NCBI GenBank assembly: GCA_903897985.1
Contig: CAIUDS010000033.1
Location: 1-6,804, forward strand
Length of the DNA stretch: 6,804 nucleotides
From: an uncultured delta proteobacterium
GTDB taxonomy: Bacteria > RBG-13-61-14 > DRUE01
Direction of reading: 5' to 3'
Shown here: piece by piece, positions 1 through 6,223 of the stretch
Layout: each line of letters begins with the position of its first letter
Numbering within the stretch: the first letter of the stretch is position 1
Program-made: the position numbers and the translations under genes
The notes under the pieces: generated by a model
What the model saw: only the letters and a program-made list of their open reading frames with translations
Databases searched by the model: none
What the model was told of the DNA's origin: nothing

Positions 1-15
1 CGCGTCCGCTCCCTC

Positions 16-102
16 TCACAATTCATGCAGGGAACCCGGGCCGGATTCCGCTTTGATAAATTTGAGCAACCCCAGAAGCGCTCTCCCGCTGACTTCCGCC
101 AT
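16..102 (-). CDS. Possible small ORF of 28 codons after the radical SAM array
   Basis: A short reading frame starts at an ATG 45 nt beyond the stop of radical SAM copy 1 and ends at TGA. It is preceded by the purine-rich run AAGGGGG, with 6 nt between the run and the ATG. That is the most Shine-Dalgarno-like sequence before any start in this window. The product would be small, with a hydrophobic, basic middle (ALLGLLKFIK) and an acidic/Gly-rich end. I recognise no family. It could be a small protein of the array, the remnant of a decayed gene, or chance. Other ATG or GTG frames near 17-26 run off the window edge, so a real gene could instead begin there and continue to the left. Confidence 0.22.
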   Translation of the reverse strand: MAEVSGRALLGLLKFIKAESGPGSLHEL

Positions 103-147
103 AACTTACCCCCTTGCAAGGCAGCATATAGCCGATTGCTTTCAAAA

Positions 148-1755
148 TCAACCGCCGGAACCGGAGTAACGGGTGAGCGCGGTCCGGGGCTGGATCGCGT
201 CTCCCCAAAATCCGGTCCGCAGTTCGCGGAGCCGGCCGAAGCCAAAAATCCCGAGCGCGCCCGCGGCCTCGAGGGGACCCGATTTCCGGGACGCCGATTC
301 AACCCGGGCCAGGATTTCTCGGGTCTGCGCTTTCATTTCGCGGGTCGGGGCGAGCCAGGCCGCGGCTTGGAGCACGGTCCGGTACCGGAAAAAACTCCGG
401 GCGAACATTTCGGCGCGCGCCTTCAGCCGCGGGTTTTTGGAATCGCGCAGGTTCAGGTATCCTTCCAGGTCGGTGGCGATCACCCGGACCAGACCCGGGC
501 CGAGCCGGTAAAAATCCTCGAGATATGCCCGCGCCTGGATTTGTTCCGCTTCCTTCAAACTGAACTCCGGATGCTTGAACACCGGCTGCTTGAACGCATG
601 CCATTCCTCAAACGGTATGTTCAGCAGCAACCGGCCTTCCTCCTTCAGCCGCTCATACAGCGGAGTGTTCGGCTCCGGCGAGTAAAAAGCGAACTGGCTG
701 AAAGCCGGGTTCATGGCCAGGTGGTCTTCGACATCCTCCCAGATGTTCTCCCGGGTATGACGATCCAACAGCAGGATCGAGCTCAAAGTGACATTGATGC
801 CCACTTTGCGCAGGTCCGCGAGCAATTGCTTAAAATCAATGCTCCGGTTTTTCCCATAAGGAACGAACTTGCTCTCCCGCCCGATCCAGATGTTATAAGC
901 CCCCATTTCCGCGAGTTCCTCCGGCTTCCATCTCGAAACCAGATCCGCGCTCGCAAACAAAAACAGCTTGAACTGCAGCCCGCTCTTTTTCACCTCTTCA
1001 TGCAGCTCCCGCGCGCGCTGGTCATCGGCCAGGAAATTGTCATCCCCCAGCAGGCCGATATGGCTGGTCCGGTATTTTTCCGAAAGCCGCTTGAGCTCGG
1101 CGAAAATGGCTTGCCCGGTTTTGAGGAACTGGATATTTTTTTTGCCGAAAAAATGGCTGGGCGAACAGAAGTCGCAGCCATAGGGGCAGCCCAGCCCGGT
1201 GATGACGCAGGGCCGATACTCGCCCCAGAAAAAAGGCACGCCCAGGATTTCGCTCGTGCTCGCCGCCACCGCCGGCTGCTGAAACTCGAATTCCGGGGAA
1301 AAGCCGAGCAGCTTGCGCATGAAGCTGATCCCCTCCCCGAAGCAGACATAATCCACCTCCAGCATCTTTTCAATATTCTCGATCATGGCGCAGAAGCCGC
1401 CCAACACGATCTTGGTCTTGGGCGAGTGACGCCGGATTTCCTCCACCATCCGCTTAACCTTCTGGAGGTTGGGACCGATGGACCCAATCCCCACATAGTC
1501 ATAGCCCTTTTTGATTTCCGCGATAAAGCGGGTCAGGCTCGGATAGTCCAGCACCGTCGAGGGCATGCCCAGGTTGTGAGCAATGCAGTGCAGGCCGAAG
1601 GTCTGGTAGATCACCCGCGGACTGAATACGCCCTGGTATTTGGTGATCTGGTTGTGGAACAACTCGATCTTCGAGTCCCGCCGGCTGTAAAGCGTGTCCG
1701 CTTCCCCGAAGGGCTTGAACACCGAAGTGAAAAGTATTTTGCGATCGTCAGTCAT
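148..1755 (-). CDS. B12-binding-domain radical SAM protein, array copy 1
   Basis: This 535-aa protein has the layout of cobalamin-binding radical SAM enzymes. Residues 1-150 form a Rossmann-like domain with YDYVGIGSI (85-93), KIVLGGFCA (115-123) and the VDYVCFGEG segment (134-142) typical of that superfamily. The [4Fe-4S]/SAM motif is C190-x3-C194-x2-C197 in GLGCPYGCDFC. Further core landmarks are GDDNFLAD (237-244), WIGRES (290-295) and PLYERLKEEGRL (365-376). Residues from about 385 to 535 form a mostly helical C-terminal region ending in GDAIQPRT. The classical DxHxxG cobalamin-ligand motif is absent, as in many members. Such enzymes cleave SAM reductively to start methyl transfer or another radical reaction; the substrate cannot be read here. 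The ATG overlaps the end of copy 2 by 8 nt, which suggests translational coupling and one operon. I saw no convincing terminator after the stop. Confidence 0.93.
   Translation of the reverse strand: MTDDRKILFTSVFKPFGEADTLYSRRDSKIELFHNQITKYQGVFSPRVIYQTFGLHCIAHNLGMPSTVLDYPSLTRFIAEIKKGYDYVGIGSIGPNLQKVKRMVEEIRRHSPKTKIVLGGFCAMIENIEKMLEVDYVCFGEGISFMRKLLGFSPEFEFQQPAVAASTSEILGVPFFWGEYRPCVITGLGCPYGCDFCSPSHFFGKKNIQFLKTGQAIFAELKRLSEKYRTSHIGLLGDDNFLADDQRARELHEEVKKSGLQFKLFLFASADLVSRWKPEELAEMGAYNIWIGRESKFVPYGKNRSIDFKQLLADLRKVGINVTLSSILLLDRHTRENIWEDVEDHLAMNPAFSQFAFYSPEPNTPLYERLKEEGRLLLNIPFEEWHAFKQPVFKHPEFSLKEAEQIQARAYLEDFYRLGPGLVRVIATDLEGYLNLRDSKNPRLKARAEMFARSFFRYRTVLQAAAWLAPTREMKAQTREILARVESASRKSGPLEAAGALGIFGFGRLRELRTGFWGDAIQPRTALTRYSGSGG
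561..597. repeat. 37-nt exact direct repeat, left copy
   Basis: This stretch is identical over 37 nt to 2167-2203 and lies at the same codon positions of copies 1 and 2, encoding the conserved region around KQPVFKHPEFS. The two copies are 1606 nt apart. It reflects gene duplication, possibly kept identical by gene conversion, and is a substrate for homologous recombination between the paralogues. It is not a mobile-element repeat. Confidence 0.85.
1022..1053. repeat. 32-nt exact direct repeat, left copy
   Basis: This stretch is identical over 32 nt to 2628-2659, again 1606 nt apart, and encodes the LLGDDNFLAD segment of the radical SAM core. Copy 3 shares only a 20-nt part of it (5459-5478). 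The unchanged offset shows that copies 1 and 2 are collinear here, with no net indel between the two repeat blocks. Confidence 0.85.
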
Positions 1756-3361
1756 TTCCAGGGACCCCGGGATAATGGTAAATGCGGGTCTTGGGCTGGA
1801 TGGCGTCCCCCCAAAGGCGGGTGCGCAGTTCCCGGACTTTTCCGAAACCGCCCAACGCGAGCCCCTCGAGGTTCTCGATCATGCCGGTTTTTCTTGAAGC
1901 CTGTTCCAGCCCGGCCAGCGCCTGCCGCACCTGCTCCCGCATTTCCGGTTTGGGGACCAAATGCATCGAGGCCTTGAGCAAGGCCCGATAAAGCGGGAAA
2001 TTCTGAGCAAAATGCTCGACCCGCGCCCGCATCCTCGGATTGGGGGAATTGCGATGGGTGACATAAGCCTCCAAGTCAACCTGGATCAGCCGCACCAAGC
2101 TCGGGCCCAGCCGGTAAAAATCCTCGAGGTAGGCCTTTTGTTGAAGCTGTTCGGCTTCCCGGAGCGTGAACTCCGGATGCTTGAACACCGGCTGCTTGAA
2201 CGCGTGCCACTCCTCAACCGGTATGTTCATCAGCAGTCGTCCCTCTTCCTTCAAGCGGTCATAAAAAGGCGTGCCCGGCGCGGGCGAATAAAAGGCGAAC
2301 TGACTCAAGGCCGGGACGATGGCCAGGTGGTCTTCGATATCTTCCCAGATGTTTTGCTTGGTGTGAAAGTCAAAGAGCAGGATCGAGCTGAGCGTGACCC
2401 CGATCCCCACTTTGCGAAGCTCGGCCACCAGTTTCTTCAGGTCCACCCGCTTGTTTTTCGCGTAGGGCGCGAATTTTCCCTCGCGGCCGATCCAGATGTT
2501 ATAGACGCCCATCTCGGCCAGTTCCACCGGGTCCCACTGCGCCACCAGGTCCGCGGTGCCGAAAATGCGAAAGGTGAACTGCTTTCCGCTCTTGATCACA
2601 ACCTCGCGCAACTCCCGCGCCCGCTTTTCATCGGCCAGGAAATTGTCATCCCCCAGCAGACAAAGCGTTTCCTTCCCGTATTTCTGCTCCAGCCGGACCA
2701 TCTCGTCGAAGATCTGCTGGCCGGTCTGAAGAAATTTTATGTGCTTCTTGCCGAAGAAATGGCTGGGGGAACAGAAATCGCACCCATAGGGACAGCCCAG
2801 CCCCACAATCACCACCGGCCGGTATTCGCCCCAGAAGAAGGGCACGCCCAGCAGCTCGCGGGTATGCGCGCACAAGTCCGGATGCCGGAACTCGAACTCC
2901 GGGCTTTGGCCCAGGAGCTCGCGCATGAAGCTGATGCCCTCGCCCACGCAGACATAATCCACCTCGAGGATCCGGTCAATATTCTCGAGGCAGGCGCAAA
3001 AACCGCCGATGACAATCTTGGTCCGGGGGCTGTGCTTTCTGATCTCCTCGGTCATGCGCTTGACCTTTTGCAGATTGTGAGCGATGGACCCGATCCCGAT
3101 GTAGTCATAGCCCTTTTTCACTTCCGCGATGAACCGGGGCAAGGTCGGATAGTCCAGCACCACCGAGGGCGTGTCCAGGTTGGCCGCGATCAGGTGCAGG
3201 CCGAAGGTCTGGTAATGGATGCGCGGGCTGAACACGCCCTGGAACTTGGTGATCTGGTTGTGGAGCAACTCGATCTTGGAATCCACGCGGCTGTATAAAT
3301 TGTCCGCCTCCCCGAACGGCTTGAACACCGAGGTCAAAAGTATTTTGGGACTGCCAGCCAT
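1748..3361 (-). CDS. B12-binding-domain radical SAM protein, array copy 2
   Basis: This 537-aa paralogue has the same architecture as copies 1 and 3. It has a B12-binding-like Rossmann domain (1-150, with KIVIGGFCA at 115-123), the radical SAM motif C190-x3-C194-x2-C197, GDDNFLAD at 237-244, and a C-terminal helical region ending GDAIQPKT. The frame is open upstream to 3532, but I start at the ATG at 3361. There MAGSPKILLTSVFKPF aligns residue for residue with the starts of the other copies, whereas the extra 57 codons run back over the end of the Fic gene. One difference is that the core motif reads WIGREGK, where copies 1 and 3 have WIGRESK. Of the first 100 residues, 78 match copy 1 and 76 match copy 3 by hand count. 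The stop overlaps the start of copy 1 in ATGACTGA. The gene is separated from Fic by 82 nt. The substrate is unknown. Confidence 0.93.
   Translation of the reverse strand: MAGSPKILLTSVFKPFGEADNLYSRVDSKIELLHNQITKFQGVFSPRIHYQTFGLHLIAANLDTPSVVLDYPTLPRFIAEVKKGYDYIGIGSIAHNLQKVKRMTEEIRKHSPRTKIVIGGFCACLENIDRILEVDYVCVGEGISFMRELLGQSPEFEFRHPDLCAHTRELLGVPFFWGEYRPVVIVGLGCPYGCDFCSPSHFFGKKHIKFLQTGQQIFDEMVRLEQKYGKETLCLLGDDNFLADEKRARELREVVIKSGKQFTFRIFGTADLVAQWDPVELAEMGVYNIWIGREGKFAPYAKNKRVDLKKLVAELRKVGIGVTLSSILLFDFHTKQNIWEDIEDHLAIVPALSQFAFYSPAPGTPFYDRLKEEGRLLMNIPVEEWHAFKQPVFKHPEFTLREAEQLQQKAYLEDFYRLGPSLVRLIQVDLEAYVTHRNSPNPRMRARVEHFAQNFPLYRALLKASMHLVPKPEMREQVRQALAGLEQASRKTGMIENLEGLALGGFGKVRELRTRLWGDAIQPKTRIYHYPGVPGND
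2167..2203. repeat. 37-nt exact direct repeat, right copy
   Basis: This is the partner of 561-597, located in copy 2 at the homologous codons. Flanking bases differ on both sides, so the identity block is sharply bounded. Confidence 0.85.
2628..2659. repeat. 32-nt exact direct repeat, right copy
   Basis: This is the partner of 1022-1053, located in copy 2 over the GDDN motif codons. It is bounded by mismatches at both ends. Confidence 0.85.
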
Positions 3362-3368
3362 GCTTCTA

Positions 3369-3376
3369 TCTATATA
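3369..3376 (-). promoter_or_regulatory. Possible -10 region of copy 2
   Basis: Reading toward copy 2, the AT-rich run holds TATATA (3376-3371) and an overlapping TATAGA (3374-3369), ending 9 and 7 nt before the ATG at 3361. No good -35 lies at the right distance; TTGATT (3402-3397) is too far from TATATA but 18 nt from an overlapping GATATA. The purine run AGATAGAAG next to the ATG could instead act as a weak ribosome-binding site. If this is a promoter, copies 2 and 1 could be transcribed independently of the Fic gene. Confidence 0.3.
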
Positions 3377-3443
3377 TCTTAATTCAAAATGGCCGGAATC
3401 AAAGAAGGTCTTCGGTTTCAGTTCCAGCCGGCGAGCCGGGGAG

Positions 3444-4508
3444 TCAGGATGCTTCAGGTCTGATCGGCTTGAGTCCAGCCGATTCGAGGTTCCGGTTGAG
3501 TTGCTGAAAGCCGTCATTAACCGTGCGGGCAATCAGGCCGGCATAAGAACCGATTTTTCCGCGGTTGGCGTGCCGGAGCGCCGTGATGTATTTGTGCTTC
3601 TCGGTCTTGCTTCCCCGCAAAGCCGCGAAAAAGGGCAGACCCTCGCGCAAAAGGACCATGTTCATGAGCAGGCGCGACATCCGTCCATTGAAATCCGGGA
3701 AGGGATGAATCGCCACAAAATCATAGGAAATCCTGGCCGCTTTCAGGATCGGGTTTTCCTTTGACTCCAGAATCCGGTTCGACCTGGCCACAAATTCCTT
3801 CATCGCGGCCGGAACATTTTCGTGGGAGGGAAACGCGATCGTGAAATCCGTGACCCGGTTGTCAATCCGATAAAAGCCAGCCTCAATGCCAGCGTCCTTG
3901 GGCATCAGTTGATGCGCCATGGTAAAATTTAAGTGCCGGATCAATTCTTCATTAAAGAACTCCAGCGGAGTTCTGCCCAAGTTTGGAAATATTTTTCGAT
4001 AATCGAATTGGATTCCCCCGGAATCCAACTTGCCGTTCAATGGGATGGAGATGCGGATGCTTTTGACCTTTTCGTCGAGTGCGGCGATTTGGGCGGCATA
4101 TATATAAAACAAGGCCACAAAAATCGCATCATAATGCCTGACCACTTCCAGGGCTGCGCGTTTTTTCTTTTCAAAAACAATCACGCCCGGGCGAAAATTA
4201 TTCTGGAAAATTTTTTCCTCAAAAACCTCACTGATCTCTCCCAGTATTTGTATAATTTTGTGAGGCTCTTTAAAACTCCTTTCGGATAGTATCAACTTTT
4301 TGGTATCGCTTTCGCTCAGGCCGACATTTTCCAAGCGGTTGCTTTCAAAAATCACCTTAAAAATTGTGAAGTCCCGAAAGGCATCCAGTTCATGCTCAAT
4401 CTTCTTTTCGTGGATCGCCCGGGGAACCGGATTGATGGCGTGGACATATTTCTCGGCTGTCTCACATTGCGTTTTCCAATCCTCATACCATGGCCGCTTA
4501 TGGTTCAT
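3444..4508 (-). CDS. Fic-domain protein (putative AMP/NMP transferase), autoinhibited type
   Basis: This 354-aa protein has a Fic core. The signature loop is HPFPDFNGRMSR (268-279), with H268, F270, D272, N274, R276 and R279 in the expected places of HxFx(D/E)GNGRxxR. The first glycine of the GNG element is replaced by F273. The flap-like segment GFYRIDNRVT lies at 211-220. Near the N-terminus, SNRLEN (56-61) fits the (S/T)xxxE(G/N) inhibitory-helix motif, so this would be an N-terminally autoinhibited (class II) Fic. Family members usually transfer AMP from ATP to a hydroxyl of a target protein; the target here is unknown. The gene lies between radical SAM copies 3 and 2, with 73- and 82-nt gaps. 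It is clearly more AT-rich than they are: 4201-4260 is about 32% GC, against about 53-67% in sampled radical SAM stretches. That suggests later acquisition. No antitoxin-like small ORF is adjacent. No Shine-Dalgarno sequence precedes the ATG. Confidence 0.9.
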   Translation of the reverse strand: MNHKRPWYEDWKTQCETAEKYVHAINPVPRAIHEKKIEHELDAFRDFTIFKVIFESNRLENVGLSESDTKKLILSERSFKEPHKIIQILGEISEVFEEKIFQNNFRPGVIVFEKKKRAALEVVRHYDAIFVALFYIYAAQIAALDEKVKSIRISIPLNGKLDSGGIQFDYRKIFPNLGRTPLEFFNEELIRHLNFTMAHQLMPKDAGIEAGFYRIDNRVTDFTIAFPSHENVPAAMKEFVARSNRILESKENPILKAARISYDFVAIHPFPDFNGRMSRLLMNMVLLREGLPFFAALRGSKTEKHKYITALRHANRGKIGSYAGLIARTVNDGFQQLNRNLESAGLKPIRPEAS

Positions 4509-4515
4509 TTTGAGA

Positions 4516-4521
4516 ATTATA
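4516..4521 (-). promoter_or_regulatory. Possible -10 box of the Fic gene (leaderless mRNA)
   Basis: A perfect TATAAT lies in the gap between copy 3 and Fic and ends 7 nt before the Fic ATG. Transcription would then begin at about the A of the ATG, giving a leaderless or nearly leaderless transcript. This agrees with the lack of a Shine-Dalgarno sequence. No convincing -35 hexamer lies 16-18 nt upstream (4539-4544 reads GGATTT), so confidence is limited. Confidence 0.45.
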
Positions 4522-4581
4522 TCACAATTCGGGCGGGAAAATCCTCTGGCCCCGTCCGTTCCCGAAAAAGATCATTTGAAT

Positions 4582-6186
4582 TCAGTCGGGCGAGCCGGGG
4601 TAGTTGGTCCGCCTGGTTTTGGGCTGGATGGCTTCGCCGAAGTGGCGGGTGCGGAACTCGCGGGCGCGGCCGAAGCCGTAAAGTCCAAGCGCCTCGAAGT
4701 CCTCGAAGAGCGTGGTTTTTTTCGTGGCTTGCTCGAGTTGAGCCTGGACTTGCTTGACCACTTTCAATTGTGATTCCTTGGGCACCAGGTATTCGCAGCC
4801 TTTTAAGATGGCGCGGTAACGGGAGAAGTCCTGAGCCAAATATTGGGCGCGGTCGCGCAGGCGCGGATTGCTCGAATCCTTCATATAGAGATACCCTTCC
4901 AACTCGGCGCCGATCAAGCGCACGATGCTCGGGCCCAGCCGGTAAAAATCTTCGAGGTAGGCTTTTTCCTGGATTGCCTCGGCCTCGCGGAGGCTGAACT
5001 CCGGATGGAGAAACCAGGGTTGTTTGAACGCATGCCATTCCTCGAGCGGGATATTTTCGAGCAACCTGCCCTCTTGCTTCATCCGCTCATAGACCGGGTT
5101 GCCGGGAAATGGCGCCACAAAGGCAAACTGGCTGAAATCCGGGTTAATGTCCAGGTGCTCCTCCACATCCTCCCAGATATTCTTTTTGGTGTGGAAGTCA
5201 AAGAGCAGGATGGAGCTCAGGATGGTCTTGATCCCGACCTGGCGCAAACCCGCGACCAGGTCCTTAATGTTAATGTTGCGGTTCTTGCCGTAAGGCGCGA
5301 GCTTGCTCTCCCTTCCGATCCAGATCGTACTGGCGCCCATTTCCGCCAACTCCTCCGGCTTCCACTCCGCGACCAGGTCGGCGCTCCCGAACAGGAACAG
5401 CTTGATCTGCTTCTTGCTCGCGACCACGACTTCGCGCAGTTGCCGGGCGCGCTCGGGGTCGGCCAGGAAATTGTCATCGCCGCCCAGACCGAACGAACTG
5501 GTATGATATTTTTCGCCCAGGCGGACGATCTCGTTGAAAATGGCGTCGCCGGTCTTGAGGAATTTGATATGCTTCTTGCCGAAAAAATGGCTGGGACAGC
5601 AGAAATCGCAGCCATAGGGGCAACCCAACCCGACCGTGATGAAAGGATGATAGTCACGGAAGATGGGCACGCCCAAAAGCTCGCGGGTCTGCGAGAAGAC
5701 CTCGGGCTGGCGGAACTCGAATTCCGGTGAAAAGCCCAACAGTTGGCGCATGAAACTGATGCCCTCGCCCGAGCAGATATAGTCCACCGAGAGCATTTTG
5801 TCCAGGTCCGGGATCGAGGCGCAGAAACCGCCGATCACGATCTTGCTCTCCGGGCTGTGTTTGCGGACCTCCTCGGTCATGCGCGCCACTTTGTTGAAAT
5901 TGGGAGTGATGCTGCCGATCCCGACATAGTCGTAGCCCTTCTTGAGTTCGCGGATGAACCGGTCGAGGGTCGGGAAGTCCAGCACCACGCTCGGGACCGG
6001 CAGATTGTTGGCGATGGCGTGCAGGCCGAAGGTGTTGTAATGGATGCGCGGGCTGAAAATGCCCTGGTACTTGGTGATCTGGTTGTGGAACAACTCGATC
6101 TTGGAATCGAGACGGCTGTAAAGATTGTCGGCTTCCGCAAACGGCTTGAACACCGAACTGAACAAAATTTTCGGCTGCGCGCTCAC
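4582..6186 (-). CDS. B12-binding-domain radical SAM protein, array copy 3
   Basis: This 534-aa protein is the first of the three paralogues in transcription order. The start is GTG at 6186. From there SAQPKILFSSVFKPF aligns with the N-termini of copies 1 and 2, while the nearby ATG at 6197 is in another frame. Domains are a B12-binding-like Rossmann fold (1-150, KIVIGGFCA at 115-123), then C189-x3-C193-x2-C196, followed directly by an extra C197 that the other copies lack. GDDNFLAD is at 236-243 and GRES at 291-294, and the C-terminal helical region ends GEAIQPKT. The segment just before the cluster is IFRDYHPF instead of FFWGEYRP, one residue shorter, which may affect specificity. Identity over the first 100 residues is 76 with copy 2 and 75 with copy 1 by hand count. 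The gene is divergent from tRNA-Val and 73 nt upstream of Fic. The substrate is unknown. Confidence 0.93.
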   Translation of the reverse strand: MSAQPKILFSSVFKPFAEADNLYSRLDSKIELFHNQITKYQGIFSPRIHYNTFGLHAIANNLPVPSVVLDFPTLDRFIRELKKGYDYVGIGSITPNFNKVARMTEEVRKHSPESKIVIGGFCASIPDLDKMLSVDYICSGEGISFMRQLLGFSPEFEFRQPEVFSQTRELLGVPIFRDYHPFITVGLGCPYGCDFCCPSHFFGKKHIKFLKTGDAIFNEIVRLGEKYHTSSFGLGGDDNFLADPERARQLREVVVASKKQIKLFLFGSADLVAEWKPEELAEMGASTIWIGRESKLAPYGKNRNINIKDLVAGLRQVGIKTILSSILLFDFHTKKNIWEDVEEHLDINPDFSQFAFVAPFPGNPVYERMKQEGRLLENIPLEEWHAFKQPWFLHPEFSLREAEAIQEKAYLEDFYRLGPSIVRLIGAELEGYLYMKDSSNPRLRDRAQYLAQDFSRYRAILKGCEYLVPKESQLKVVKQVQAQLEQATKKTTLFEDFEALGLYGFGRAREFRTRHFGEAIQPKTRRTNYPGSPD

Positions 6187-6195
6187 TGCTTATCC

Positions 6196-6223
6196 ATGAT
6201 ATTCAAAACCGCCCAAAAAACAA
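6196..6223 (-). promoter_or_regulatory. Possible promoter of radical SAM copy 3
   Basis: Reading leftward, TTGTTT (6223-6218) and TATCAT (6201-6196) are separated by 16 nt. The -10 box ends 9 nt before the GTG start, which again implies a very short or absent leader. The -35 lies inside an AT-rich inverted repeat (6212-6239). The boxes are imperfect and the call is tentative. Confidence 0.35.

Noticed and set aside
25..1977. Plus-strand open frame of 650 codons spanning copy 1 and the copy 1/copy 2 junction
   Set aside because: It is antisense to two proteins with clear radical SAM motifs. Its sequence is rich in Arg, Pro, Gly, Gln and Leu with no recognisable domain, as expected from the complement of GC-rich codons.
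1961..3298. Plus-strand open frame of 445 codons opposite copy 2
   Set aside because: It resembles the antisense frames of copies 1 and 3 only because the real genes on the other strand are paralogues. It carries no motif of its own.
3362..3532. Upstream extension of copy 2 by 57 codons
   Set aside because: It overlaps the C-terminal codons of the Fic gene and has no counterpart in copies 1 and 3, whose N-termini align with the ATG at 3361.
4534..4564. Inverted repeat CGGGAA/TTCCCG after copy 3 as a terminator
   Set aside because: It has only six pairs around a 19-nt loop and no following T-run, so it does not look like an intrinsic terminator.
148..6186. The repeated pattern as an insertion sequence or CRISPR-like array
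   Set aside because: The repeats are homologous codons of gene-length paralogues at a spacing equal to the gene length. There are no transposase genes, terminal inverted repeats or short regularly spaced repeats.
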